Positions 22,110-30,255 are shown, counted from the stretch's first letter. The stretch is DNA of 51,912 nucleotides from CAZJJY01 sp964546445 (GCA_964546445.1 CAZJJY010000001.1:1-51912), one strand, 5' to 3'. Made by a program: numbers and translations. Notes: a model not told the origin generated them from the letters alone.

Positions 22110-24446
22110 ATGCAACAGACAGAAACTTTGATTTCTAGTTTACAACAAGGAGTGATTTCTTTGTTGATCATTCTCCTTAGCCTAGTTATTTTGTTTATAT
22201 TAGGCTATATTTTTATTTTATGGTGGCGTCATCATAGTCGAGAGGAAAATTCTTTAGATTATGTTTTGCTTCAAGTAGTCGTTCCTTTTGATAATGAAAT
22301 AAAAATTGATGCGGCTGAGCAAATGTTTGCCTCTTTATTTTCGATGAAAAAAGGTGGTATGTTGAGTTTTTTACGTTTGCAACCACATATATCTTTTGAA
22401 ATTGTTGCCAAACACGAAGATATTCATTTTTATATTTCTGTTCCTCTTAAATTAAAAGATATGTTAGAGAAGCAAATTAACGGTGCTTATCCCGATGCAG
22501 AAATTCAAGAAGTACCTGAATATAATCTTTTTTCTACCGGTGGAAGAGTTGCTTTTGCCGAGTATGAATTAAAACAAGCTGCCTACCACCCAATTAAACT
22601 TTATAAAGACCTTCCGACAGATCCTTTATCCTCGATAACAACGGCTTTATCAAAAATGGGTCCTGAAGAAGGAGCCGCTATCCAAATTTTAGTTTCCCCA
22701 GCCGATAAGAAATGGCGAACTTTAGGTAAAAGTTATATTGCTTCTACTAAAAAGTCAGAGTCAGATCCTTCCAAAGCTAAGTTTAAAGTTGATGGAAAAG
22801 CTTTAGAAGCGATTGAAAACAAGTGTAGCAAACCTGGATTTAATACAAATATTAGAGTTGTTGTTTCTTCGCCAACAGAAGAAATGGCCAATGTTCATTT
22901 AAGTAACATTAAATCATCTTTTGAACAATTTTCCTCTGATTTAAACAGTTTTGGTAAAAGAAAAATTTGGTGGAAAACTGGTTTTATGGTTGATTTTATT
23001 TATCGTTATCAGCCAATTCTCAGATGGGGTGGCAATAAGACTGTTCTGAACTCTGAAGAGTTGGCCACAGTTTTCCATTTTCCCAATAAACAGATAGAAA
23101 CTCCTCATATTAATTGGCTTTATTCTAAAAGAGCTCCAGCACCAATCAAAATATCGAAAGAGGGTTTGTATCTAGGTAAGAGTAATTACAGAGGAGTAAC
23201 CAGGCCTGTTCATATTTCAGAAGAAGATAGGCAGAAGCATCTTTATGTTATAGGAAAAACAGGGACAGGGAAGACAGAACTTTTAAAGGATATGATTCTC
23301 CAAGATATTAGAGAAGGAAAAGGAGTTTGTTTAATTGATCCCCATGATTTAGCTGAAGATTTATTAGCTCATATCCCACCAGAAAGAGCAGAGGACGTTA
23401 TTTATTTTGATCCTTCTGATACAGAAAGGCCAATAGGTTTAAATCTTCTTGAAGCGGAAACTGAAGATCAAAAACATATGATCACCACGGCCATTATTAA
23501 CTTGATGTATAAGCTTTATGATCCTTATAAAACCGGTATTATTGGTCCTCGTTTTGAACACGCTGTTCGTAATGCGATGCTGACAGTTATGAGTGAAAAG
23601 GGTAATACCTTTATTGAAGTAGTCCGTTGTTTGACTGACTCTAATTTTGTACAAGAATTACTGCCTAAGGTTAAAGATCCTATTATTGCCAGATATTGGA
23701 CAGATCAAATTGCCCAAACATCTGATTTTCATAAGTCTGAAGTTCTTGATTATATTGTTTCTAAATTTGGAAGATTTGTAACCAACAAAGCGATGAGAAA
23801 TATCATCGGTCAATCAAAATCGTCTTTTGATTTTAGAAAAGTTATGGATGAAGGCAAGATTTTAATTATTAATTTAGCTAAAGGGAAAATAGGAGAGGAA
23901 AATTCTAATTTCCTAGGTTTAATTCTTATTCCTAAAATATTAGCTGCAGCCATGTCTCGATCTGATGTTCCCGAAGAACAAAGAAAAGATTTTTACTTGT
24001 ATGTTGATGAGTTTCAAAACTTTGCTACTCCTGACTTTGCTCAAATTTTATCTGAGGCAAGAAAATTTCATCTTAATTTAACTGTCGCTAATCAGTTTAT
24101 TGGACAAATGGATGAAGAAATTAAAAATGCTATTTTTGGTAATATTGGAACTTTGGTTACCTTTAGAGTTGGGGTAACTGATGCCAGCTATTTGCAGAGA
24201 GAATTTCAACCAGTTTTTGGTGAAGATGATTTATTGAATATAGATAGATTTAATGTTTATATCAAAACAATTGTTAAAAATGAACCAGTTCCAGCCTTTT
24301 CTATGGATTTAACCAAAGATATGGAACAGATGAAGAAACTAGAGAATCCTAAACTAGCCGAAATGATAAAAGAATTATCTAGATTGAAGTATGGTGTTGA
24401 CAGGGAAGTGGTAGAAGTGGAAATCAACCAGCGAGCTAGACTTTAA
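22110..24446 (+). CDS. VirD4/TraG-like type IV secretion ATPase (orphan)
   Basis: A 778-residue membrane-anchored ATPase. One transmembrane helix (about 16-38) is followed by about 300 residues of alpha/beta sequence, then the motor domain with Walker A GKTGTGKT at 382-389 and Walker B YVDEFQNF (Asp633, Glu634). The motor resembles coupling proteins and HerA/FtsK-type pumps that move DNA or protein. PDFAQILSEARKFHLN and VANQFIGQM are typical of the TraD/VirD4 sensor region. No pilus, relaxase or VirB genes surround it, so it works alone or with distant partners; DNA uptake or secretion are possibilities. The small upstream gene is the only clear neighbour partner. Confidence 0.82.
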   Translation: MQQTETLISSLQQGVISLLIILLSLVILFILGYIFILWWRHHSREENSLDYVLLQVVVPFDNEIKIDAAEQMFASLFSMKKGGMLSFLRLQPHISFEIVAKHEDIHFYISVPLKLKDMLEKQINGAYPDAEIQEVPEYNLFSTGGRVAFAEYELKQAAYHPIKLYKDLPTDPLSSITTALSKMGPEEGAAIQILVSPADKKWRTLGKSYIASTKKSESDPSKAKFKVDGKALEAIENKCSKPGFNTNIRVVVSSPTEEMANVHLSNIKSSFEQFSSDLNSFGKRKIWWKTGFMVDFIYRYQPILRWGGNKTVLNSEELATVFHFPNKQIETPHINWLYSKRAPAPIKISKEGLYLGKSNYRGVTRPVHISEEDRQKHLYVIGKTGTGKTELLKDMILQDIREGKGVCLIDPHDLAEDLLAHIPPERAEDVIYFDPSDTERPIGLNLLEAETEDQKHMITTAIINLMYKLYDPYKTGIIGPRFEHAVRNAMLTVMSEKGNTFIEVVRCLTDSNFVQELLPKVKDPIIARYWTDQIAQTSDFHKSEVLDYIVSKFGRFVTNKAMRNIIGQSKSSFDFRKVMDEGKILIINLAKGKIGEENSNFLGLILIPKILAAAMSRSDVPEEQRKDFYLYVDEFQNFATPDFAQILSEARKFHLNLTVANQFIGQMDEEIKNAIFGNIGTLVTFRVGVTDASYLQREFQPVFGEDDLLNIDRFNVYIKTIVKNEPVPAFSMDLTKDMEQMKKLENPKLAEMIKELSRLKYGVDREVVEVEINQRARL

Positions 24447-24456
24447 CCTCCTTTAT

Positions 24457-24465
24457 TGATAAAAT
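24457..24465 (+). promoter_or_regulatory. Extended -10 promoter of tRNA-Ile, TGATAAAAT
   Basis: TG-A-TAAAAT ends 23 nt before the mature 5' end of the tRNA, leaving a short precursor leader for RNase P. No good -35 is visible. Confidence 0.45.
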
Positions 24466-24488
24466 TACCTTGATTTTCTTTACATTTT

Positions 24489-24561
24489 GGGCCAGTAACT
24501 CAGTGGTTAGAGTGTTATCCTTATAAGATAAAAGTCGATGGTTCGATTCCATCCTGGCCCA
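24489..24561 (+). tRNA. tRNA-Ile, anticodon UAU
   Basis: All four arms fold: acceptor GGGCCAG/CTGGCCC (7 of 7 pairs), D stem ACTC/GAGT, anticodon stem TTATC/GATAA, T stem GATGG/CCATC with loop TTCGATT. The anticodon loop CTTATAA gives UAU, reading AUA. Length is 73 nt with discriminator A; CCA is not encoded. Most bacteria read AUA with a CAU tRNA whose C34 is made lysidine, so UAU is notable. Confidence 0.9.
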
Positions 24562-24577
24562 CTTAAATTTCTTCATT

Positions 24578-25771
24578 ATGGAAAAGATAAAGCGTCCTCT
24601 AGCTGATCGTATCCGCCCACAAAAATTAGATGATTTTGTTGGTCAAGAGCATTTAATAGGAAAGAAGGGGTTAATTCGCCAATTAATCGAGTCTGATCAA
24701 ATTCCTTCAATGGTTTTTTGGGGTCCTCCAGGATCAGGAAAGACAACTTTAGCTCAAATCATTGCCGAAACAACTCAAAGCCATTTTTTACATCATTCAG
24801 CTGTGACAACGACTCTTAAAGATGTTCGTCAAGCAGTTGAAGAGGCCAAGGAAAGACTTCAAGCTTACAATAAAAAAACAATTTTCTTTTTAGATGAAAT
24901 CCATCGTTTTAATAAAGCTCAACAAGATGCTTTTTTACCTCATGTCGAATCAGGAACAATAATTTTAATTGGAGCAACAACAGAAAATCCAAGTTTTGAG
25001 GTCATTGGCCCTTTGCTTTCTCGAAGTCGTGTTTTTGTTTTAAACCAACTTTCAATCGAAGATTTAAAGATGATTATTAAAAGGGGTTTGAAAGAACTTA
25101 AGGTGACGATAGAACCAAAGGCACTTAAATTTTTGATTGAACTAAGTGGTGGGGATGCACGAGTAGCTTTAAATGGCATTGAAATTGCTGCTTCAACTTT
25201 AAAAAGAAAAAGAAAAATAGAACTATCTTTAATAAAAGAAGTTTTTCAAAAGAAATCTCTTTTATATGATAAGGGAGGAGAAGAGCATTACAACACTATT
25301 AGCTCTTACTTGAAAAGTATGAGGGCTAGTAATGTTGATGCCGCTCTTTATTATCTGGCAAGGATGGTTGAAGCAGGAGAGGACCCGAAGTTTATAGCCA
25401 GAAGAATGGTTATCTTTGCCTCTGAAGACATTGGGATGGCTCTTCCTACTGCTCTGGTGATTGCCAACGAAGTCTTTAGAGCCTGTGAGATAATAGGATA
25501 TCCTGAATGCACTATCAACCTTGCTCACGGAACAGTCTATCTCGCCAAAGCTCCAAAGGATAGAAGTGCCTATAACGGTCTTAGAGCCGCCCAAGAAGAT
25601 GTCAAGAAATTTGGCAATCTTCCCATCCCTTTACATCTTAGAAATCCAGTTACTAAATTGATGAAAAAAGTGGGGTATGGGAAAGGTTATGAGAAATATC
25701 CTGATAAAGATAAATCATTATTACCTGAGAAATTAAAAGGGAGAAAATACTATAAAAAAACTAACCCTTAA
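24578..25771 (+). CDS. rarA: Replication-associated recombination protein RarA (MgsA)
   Basis: A 397-residue AAA+ ATPase acting at stalled replication forks. RPQKLDDFVGQEHL starts the AAA domain. Walker A is GPPGSGKT at 49-56, and Walker B FFLDEIHRFNK follows. The sensor 1 region is GATTENPSFEV, diagnostic for RarA over other clamp-loader-like proteins, and SRSRVF carries the Arg finger. The C-terminal tetramerisation part (EDIGMALPTALVIANEVF, YPECTINLAH, APKDRSAYNG) is complete. The gene begins 16 nt after tRNA-Ile and may share its transcript. Its last codons form part of the hairpin that terminates the opposing xer gene. Confidence 0.93.
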   Translation: MEKIKRPLADRIRPQKLDDFVGQEHLIGKKGLIRQLIESDQIPSMVFWGPPGSGKTTLAQIIAETTQSHFLHHSAVTTTLKDVRQAVEEAKERLQAYNKKTIFFLDEIHRFNKAQQDAFLPHVESGTIILIGATTENPSFEVIGPLLSRSRVFVLNQLSIEDLKMIIKRGLKELKVTIEPKALKFLIELSGGDARVALNGIEIAASTLKRKRKIELSLIKEVFQKKSLLYDKGGEEHYNTISSYLKSMRASNVDAALYYLARMVEAGEDPKFIARRMVIFASEDIGMALPTALVIANEVFRACEIIGYPECTINLAHGTVYLAKAPKDRSAYNGLRAAQEDVKKFGNLPIPLHLRNPVTKLMKKVGYGKGYEKYPDKDKSLLPEKLKGRKYYKKTNP

Positions 25772-25778
25772 GGTTAGT
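25754..25778 (-). terminator. Intrinsic terminator of the xer-like gene
   Basis: On the minus strand ACTAACC / GGTTAGT pair in a 7-bp stem with a 5-nt loop, followed by a run of seven T (plus-strand A run 25754-25760). It lies 26 nt after the recombinase stop and overlaps the 3' end of rarA. On the plus strand there is no good T run, so it serves the minus direction. Confidence 0.7.
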
Positions 25779-25803
25779 CTCTAAAATTACATTTTAATTT
25801 AAA

Positions 25804-26670
25804 TTAAAGCTCTTCTATTTTAATTTTCTTTTCGTCACCGATCTCTTTAGTTAAGTCAAGATATTTCTCTGTGGTAGAAAGACGTTTATGTCCAACTAAT
25901 CTTTGGATTAAAACAACGGAAGCCCCATTACTTAGTTGGTGGGCGATAAAGGTATGTCTTAAGTCATTAATAGTTGCATCTGTAATCTCAGCTTGTCTGA
26001 AATAGCGACCAACAATGGTACGAATATTTCTAACTAGAAATGCTCGACCTGTTTTGGTAATAAAAATATTTTTTGTTTTAGTTTTAGATCTAAATTCTAC
26101 CCAACGATCTAAGGATTTTTTAGCTGATTGGTTTAAGACAATATTTCTTTCTGGTTGAGATTCATAGGCTTTAATTATTAATTGATTATCTTTAATATCT
26201 CCTAATTCTAATCTGGCTAATTCTCCAATGCGCATTCCAGTTTGTAAAAGTAATTCGACAACAGTAGATATACGAACATCATTACGAACAGCATCTCTTA
26301 AAGCTCGGTATTCCATTTGAGTTAGAATACGAGGCGGTTTAGCTTCGTAAGTAGGGTACTTAATAGATTCAGCCGGGTTTTTATCAACTAAATCCTGATT
26401 ATTTAAGAATTTAAAGAAAGATTTAATTGAATTAAGTTTTCTTGAGGCTGATTTAGGCAAATATTTATTATAATTAAGATATTCTTTGAAATCTTCAATA
26501 TGTTCTGAAGACACAGAAGTAACTTGAGTAATTTGTTTTTTACCCAAAAAATCAATAAACTGCTTTAAGTCGTTCCCATATGCTAAAATAGTTGAAGACG
26601 ACTTGTTTTGTTTCTTTAAAAAGTCTATAAAATTCTGATAGGCAGTGGTTAAATTTTTTTCATTAGCCAT
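25804..26670 (-). CDS. XerC/XerD-like tyrosine recombinase
   Basis: A 288-residue recombinase with an N-terminal SAM-like DNA-binding domain (about 1-95) and a catalytic domain. Arg I is in TGMRIGEL (Arg147). The LRH box reads INDLRHTF, so the His of the usual HxLRH is replaced by Asn while the Arg is kept. The next conserved His is in VGHKRLS, and the nucleophile is Tyr270 in EKYLDL. The length and lack of extra domains suit chromosome dimer resolution more than phage integration. It is convergent with rarA and divergent from the FtsL/DivIC-like gene. The 28-bp inverted repeat just upstream could be an operator or its own site. Confidence 0.85.
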   Translation of the reverse strand: MANEKNLTTAYQNFIDFLKKQNKSSSTILAYGNDLKQFIDFLGKKQITQVTSVSSEHIEDFKEYLNYNKYLPKSASRKLNSIKSFFKFLNNQDLVDKNPAESIKYPTYEAKPPRILTQMEYRALRDAVRNDVRISTVVELLLQTGMRIGELARLELGDIKDNQLIIKAYESQPERNIVLNQSAKKSLDRWVEFRSKTKTKNIFITKTGRAFLVRNIRTIVGRYFRQAEITDATINDLRHTFIAHQLSNGASVVLIQRLVGHKRLSTTEKYLDLTKEIGDEKKIKIEEL

Positions 26671-26719
26671 AGAAGCTAAAAGAAGGCAGGTTTAAATAAT
26701 ATTACCTATGAACCTAAAG

Positions 26720-26747
26720 GTGTTATAGGTTAATCCTATAATAACAC
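26720..26747. repeat. 28-bp imperfect inverted repeat between xer and divIC-like gene
   Basis: Left arm GTGTTATAGGT (26720-26730), centre TAATCC, right arm TATAATAACAC (26737-26747). The outer 7 bp are perfectly inverted, and the 11-6-11 geometry equals that of dif sites. An inner pairing TTATAGG/CCTATAA is also possible. The right arm contains TATAAT, a likely -10 for the plus-strand gene, so a promoter-operator reading is equally possible. Confidence 0.45.
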
Positions 26748-26767
26748 TTTAGAAACATACTGTCAAC

Positions 26768-27145
26768 ATGTTAAATAAAAAACTGAACTTATCAATTCGA
26801 AGTAGATCAATCCAGATTATTATTATCATAGCTGGTATCGGTCTTATAGTTAATCTTTCCAAAGATATCATGAGACTTTTAAGATCAGGGGATGAACTTA
26901 AATTAGCCGAGCAAAAGGTATTTGAATTAGAAGAGGAAAGGGTTTTATTAAAAGAAAAGAAGAAATATTATCAATCTGATGGTTTTGTTGAAGAAGTAGC
27001 TAGAAATAAGCTTAATATGTCTAAGGAAGGGGAAACAATTGTTATTCTTCCTGAAGACGTTAAGGGTATTTTAGGGACTAAAGATTCTCAGCTTCCTGAA
27101 TTTGTTCCTAGTTGGAAACAATGGGTTAATCTTTTTCTGGATTAA
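26768..27145 (+). CDS. Septum formation initiator, FtsL/DivIC/FtsB-like
   Basis: A 125-residue bitopic division protein. A basic N-terminus (KKLNLSIRSRS) precedes one transmembrane helix (about 15-36). A periplasmic-side coiled coil follows (DELKLAEQKVFELEEERVLL and onward). The conserved DGFVEEVARNKLNM box is the hallmark of the DivIC/FtsB family (PF04977), and the segment after it is typical for the C-terminal strand. It should help assemble the divisome with FtsL and FtsQ. It starts 26 nt after a TATAAT in the inverted repeat shared with the recombinase gene, and is followed by the tRNA pair. Confidence 0.85.
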   Translation: MLNKKLNLSIRSRSIQIIIIIAGIGLIVNLSKDIMRLLRSGDELKLAEQKVFELEEERVLLKEKKKYYQSDGFVEEVARNKLNMSKEGETIVILPEDVKGILGTKDSQLPEFVPSWKQWVNLFLD

Positions 27146-27147
27146 TC

Positions 27148-27176
27148 TTGTTATAAGTCCTCTTTTTTGTTAAAAT
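27148..27176 (+). promoter_or_regulatory. Promoter of the tRNA(CAU) pair
   Basis: TTGTTA at 27148-27153, a 17-nt spacer, and TAAAAT at 27171-27176 with TGn extension (TGTTAAAAT). The hexamer ends 12 nt before the first tRNA, leaving about a 6-nt leader. Confidence 0.65.
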
Positions 27177-27188
27177 CAGTTCACGTCG

Positions 27189-27258
27189 TGCGGGGTAGTG
27201 TACGGTAGCACGTGAGGCTCATAATCTCACAGACCGGGTTCAACTCCCGGCCCCGCAA
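27189..27258 (+). tRNA. tRNA-Met, anticodon CAU (initiator-like 3' half)
   Basis: Acceptor TGCGGGG/CCCCGCA, short D arm GTGT/GCAC, anticodon stem TGAGG/TCTCA with loop CTCATAA, T stem CCGGG/CCCGG. Discriminator A is followed by encoded CCA. The 3' end CCCCGCAACCA equals that of bacterial initiators. However, position 1-72 is U-A rather than C-A, pair 11-24 is U-A rather than A-U, and the three G-C pairs of the anticodon stem are not complete. It is initiator by elimination, not by hallmarks. Confidence 0.85.
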
Positions 27259-27262
27259 CCAA

Positions 27263-27336
27263 GACAGGGTAGCTCAGCTGGTTAGAGCATTGGATTCATA
27301 AACCAAAGGTCGTGGGTTCAAATCCCACCCCTGTCA
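27263..27336 (+). tRNA. tRNA-Met, anticodon CAU (elongator-like)
   Basis: Acceptor GACAGGG/CCCTGTC, D stem GCTC/GAGC, anticodon loop TTCATAA, T stem GTGGG/CCCAC. The anticodon stem TTGGA/ACCAA has an A-A mismatch next to the loop. CCA is not encoded. With tRNA-Ile(UAU) present in the window, this is more likely elongator Met than a lysidine-type Ile. It lies 4 nt after the first tRNA on one transcript. Confidence 0.87.
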
Positions 27337-27341
27337 CAGGA

Positions 27342-27366
27342 CCACTTCTTTTAGAGGTGGTTTTTT
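27342..27366 (+). terminator. Intrinsic terminator of the tRNA operon
   Basis: CCACTTCT (27342-27349) pairs with AGAGGTGG (27353-27360) with one G-T wobble and a 3-nt loop, followed by six T. The last T of the run is also the first base of the trpS extended -10. Confidence 0.85.
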
Positions 27367-27374
27367 GTTAGAAT
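27366..27374 (+). promoter_or_regulatory. Extended -10 promoter of trpS, TGTTAGAAT
   Basis: TG-T-TAGAAT ends 9 nt before the ATG at 27384. There is no Shine-Dalgarno. The -35 position falls inside the terminator hairpin and is not a good match. Confidence 0.55.
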
Positions 27375-27383
27375 AACCCTATT

Positions 27384-28364
27384 ATGAGTAGAAAAAGAGT
27401 TTTTTCTGGTATCAGATCAACTGGGAGATTGCATATAGGTAATTATTTTGGAGCAGTTAAGGGAATGCTTGAACTTCAAGAAACCCATGACTGTATTTTT
27501 GGTGTGGTCGATTATCATGGGATAACAACCCCTTTTGATCCTAAAAACATGCAGGAAGAAATTAGGGATGTTATTTTAGACTATTTAGCTGCCGGTTTGG
27601 ATTCGAAAAAATGTCATCTAATGATTCAATCTCAAGTCCCTGAACATGTGGAGCTTTCCTATTTTTTTGCTACTATTTTTCCAGTTTCAAGGTTAGAGCA
27701 ATTACCTACTTATAAGGACAAGAAATTAGAAAATCCTGATTATGTTAATTTAGGTCTTCTATATTATCCAATTTTAATGGCCGCCGATATTTTAATCTAT
27801 AAAGCAGAAGAAGTTCCCGTCGGAAAAGATCAACTACCTCATATTGAGCTGAGTAGAGAAGTGGCCAGAAAATTTAATGTCATGTTCAAGAAGATATTTC
27901 CTGAACCACAAGCTTTTCTAACTAAAGGTGCTTTAATCCCTTCTTTGTTAGGAGAAGGCAAGATGAGTAAATCAATAAGAGGAAGTTATATTTTATTAAC
28001 TGATGATTTAAAAACGATTAAAGAAAAGTTATCCAAAGCGCCGACTGATTCTGGCTCTGGTAAAAATATTCCTCAAGAAGGTGGAGTAGCTAATTTACTT
28101 GTTTTTGTTGAGCTTTTTATGGGTAAAAAAACGAGAGAAGATTACGAAAAACAATATTTGGGAAAAGGAATTAAATATTCAGATCTTAAAGAAAAATTAG
28201 CTCAAGTTATCTTTAAAGCTTTAAAACCAATCCAAGAAAAAAGAACCCTTTTTGAAAAAAATTCTAAATTAGTGGATGAGATTTTAGAAGAGGGAAGAGT
28301 TTATTGTTCAAAGATTGCCAAAGAAACTTTGTCTGAGGTTAAAAAAACCATGGGTTTAGCTTGA
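27384..28364 (+). CDS. trpS: Tryptophanyl-tRNA synthetase
   Basis: A 326-residue class I aminoacyl-tRNA synthetase that charges tRNA-Trp. The HIGH motif is HIGN at residues 17-20 within RLHIGNYFGA. The tryptophan pocket includes the VDYHGIT and ILMAADIL segments, and the GKDQLPHIELSREVAR helix is diagnostic for TrpRS. The KMSKS motif is intact at 193-197 (GKMSKSIRGSY). Length matches the compact bacterial enzyme. Its start codon is 9 nt after the extended -10, with no Shine-Dalgarno, so the mRNA is probably nearly leaderless. FtsH follows with its own promoter. Confidence 0.95.
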   Translation: MSRKRVFSGIRSTGRLHIGNYFGAVKGMLELQETHDCIFGVVDYHGITTPFDPKNMQEEIRDVILDYLAAGLDSKKCHLMIQSQVPEHVELSYFFATIFPVSRLEQLPTYKDKKLENPDYVNLGLLYYPILMAADILIYKAEEVPVGKDQLPHIELSREVARKFNVMFKKIFPEPQAFLTKGALIPSLLGEGKMSKSIRGSYILLTDDLKTIKEKLSKAPTDSGSGKNIPQEGGVANLLVFVELFMGKKTREDYEKQYLGKGIKYSDLKEKLAQVIFKALKPIQEKRTLFEKNSKLVDEILEEGRVYCSKIAKETLSEVKKTMGLA

Positions 28365-28390
28365 ATTTGAAGCTATTTTTATGGTAAGAT
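28361..28390 (+). promoter_or_regulatory. Promoter of ftsH
   Basis: TTGAAT at 28361-28366, an 18-nt spacer, and TAAGAT at 28385-28390 with TGn extension (TGGTAAGAT). The hexamer ends 9 nt before the ATG at 28400. Confidence 0.55.
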
Positions 28391-28399
28391 AAAAACTCA

Positions 28400-30247
28400 A
28401 TGGCAGAGAAAAACAAACCTCCACAAGGTCCAAAAAAGAAATACGAATTTAAATTCCGGTTAAATTTAAGGAATACCCTTCTTTGGGTATTTGTTTTGGT
28501 CGTTTTTTCTTCCTTTTTATTCTCTTTTCCTATGCAATCTGGGGAAAAAGAAGAAGAAATTGCCCTATCTCAAGTCTTAGTTGATATTAAAGAAAATAAA
28601 ATTAAAGAGATTGAATTAGAAGATAATAAGATTAATTTAATCTACGAAGATGAAACGAAGAAATTTTCTCGTAAAGAAGCAGAAATTAGTTTTGCTGAAG
28701 TTTTAAGTTCAGAAGATATTGATCCTTCATCCGTTAATGTTTCTGTCAAAGATACTTCTTTATCCAGAGTTTGGATAAACATCTTATCAGGAATACTACC
28801 TTTTATATTATTGGTTGTCTTTTTCTTCTTTATTTTTAAACAAGCTAGGGGAGCACAAGATTCTATCTTTTCCTTTGGCCGTTCTAAAGCACAGCTCTTT
28901 TCTAAAGGGAAACAATCAATGACATTTAGAAATGTAGCCGGAGTTGATGAAGCCAAAAGAGAACTTGAAGAAGTAGTTGATTTCTTAAAACATCCGGCGA
29001 AATATAAAAAATTAGGGGCGAGAACTCCTAAGGGGGTTTTATTAGTTGGACCATCCGGAACAGGAAAAACACTATTGGCCAAAGCAGTTGCTGGAGAAGC
29101 CAATGTTCCTTTTTTCTCAATGGCTGGTTCAGAATTTATGGAAATGTTAGTTGGAGTCGGTGCATCCAGAGTAAGAGATTTATTCAATAATGCTAAAAAA
29201 GCATCTCCAGCCATAATTTTCATTGATGAGATTGATGCTATCGGAAGACAGAGAGGAACAGGAATGGGGGGCGGTGGTCATGACGAAAGAGAGCAAACTT
29301 TAAATCAGATTTTAGTGGAAATGGATGGGTTCTCTCCTTCAGATAATGTTATTATTTTAGCGGCAACTAACAGAGGTGACCTCTTAGATCCGGCTTTACT
29401 TAGACCGGGACGTTTTGATAGAAGGGTTGTTTTGGATTTACCTGATTTAGAAGATAGAAGAGCAATACTAAAAATTCATGCGAGGGGGAAACCATTTGTT
29501 AGAGGTGTTAATTGGGGTAATATTGCTAGAAGAACGGTTGGTTTTTCTGGAGCTGATTTAGAAAATATGCTTAATGAGGCTGCCATTTTAGCTGCCAGAA
29601 ATGGTAAAAAATCAATTAATAAAGATGATATTGAGGAGTCAGCTACTAAGGTTAAATTAGGCCCTGAGAAGAAAAGAATTCAGTCTGAAGAGGAGAGAAA
29701 AATGACTGCCTATCATGAAGCCGGGCACGCCATTGTTAGTCATAAATTACCTCATATTGACCCTGTTCACCGTATTTCCATTGTTTCTCGAGGAGCGGCC
29801 ATGGGCTTTACTTTAATTCCTCCTAAAAAAGATCGCTACACAGAAACAAAGAGTCATATGGTAGAAATGATTGCCACTTTGCTGGGGGGGAGAGCAGCTG
29901 AAGAATTGATTTTTAATGAGTTAACTGGTGGAGCAGCTTCTGATATCAGTCAAGCTACCAGGATTGCTCGTCAAATGGTTGTTGATTTTGGTATGAGTGA
30001 TTTAGGCCCTATCTATTTAGGTCCTCAATTTGAGACTAGTCTTGGTCATAGTTGGGCTCAGGCTGTGGAAATTAGTCCTGATATGCAAGCTAGGGTTGAT
30101 AAAGAAATTAAACAAATTGTTGATGACGCCTTTAAAAAAGCTTGTGATATTTTAAAGAAAAACAAAAAGAAATTAGATCTGGTTACTGAGAAATTGGTTA
30201 AGAAAGAAACCTTAGAAGGCGAAGAGTTTGAAAAATTAATGGAGTAA
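28400..30247 (+). CDS. ftsH: ATP-dependent zinc metalloprotease FtsH
   Basis: A 615-residue membrane AAA+ protease degrading damaged membrane and short-lived cytosolic proteins. Two transmembrane helices (about 23-43 and 122-147) flank a small extracytoplasmic domain. The AAA domain has Walker A GPSGTGKT at 217-224, with Ser replacing the second Pro of the usual GPPGTGKT. Walker B is IIFIDEIDAIG, the second region of homology is NRGDLLDPALLRPGRFDR, and the zinc site is HEAGH at 439-443. The third ligand Asp lies in the GGAASDI region. The Lys-rich C-terminal tail is short. The 5' nuclease gene starts 8 nt after its stop. Confidence 0.95.
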   Translation: MAEKNKPPQGPKKKYEFKFRLNLRNTLLWVFVLVVFSSFLFSFPMQSGEKEEEIALSQVLVDIKENKIKEIELEDNKINLIYEDETKKFSRKEAEISFAEVLSSEDIDPSSVNVSVKDTSLSRVWINILSGILPFILLVVFFFFIFKQARGAQDSIFSFGRSKAQLFSKGKQSMTFRNVAGVDEAKRELEEVVDFLKHPAKYKKLGARTPKGVLLVGPSGTGKTLLAKAVAGEANVPFFSMAGSEFMEMLVGVGASRVRDLFNNAKKASPAIIFIDEIDAIGRQRGTGMGGGGHDEREQTLNQILVEMDGFSPSDNVIILAATNRGDLLDPALLRPGRFDRRVVLDLPDLEDRRAILKIHARGKPFVRGVNWGNIARRTVGFSGADLENMLNEAAILAARNGKKSINKDDIEESATKVKLGPEKKRIQSEEERKMTAYHEAGHAIVSHKLPHIDPVHRISIVSRGAAMGFTLIPPKKDRYTETKSHMVEMIATLLGGRAAEELIFNELTGGAASDISQATRIARQMVVDFGMSDLGPIYLGPQFETSLGHSWAQAVEISPDMQARVDKEIKQIVDDAFKKACDILKKNKKKLDLVTEKLVKKETLEGEEFEKLME

Positions 30248-30255
30248 AAACCCTA

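Noticed and set aside
25804..26670. Xer-like gene as integrase of a mobile element inserted at tRNA-Ile
   Set aside because: rarA lies between, the tRNA 3' end is not repeated near the recombinase, and no phage or transposon genes are present.
28642..29223. 193-residue minus-strand frame opposite ftsH
   Set aside because: It mirrors the ftsH codons, has no recognisable motif or start context, and lies under a certain gene.
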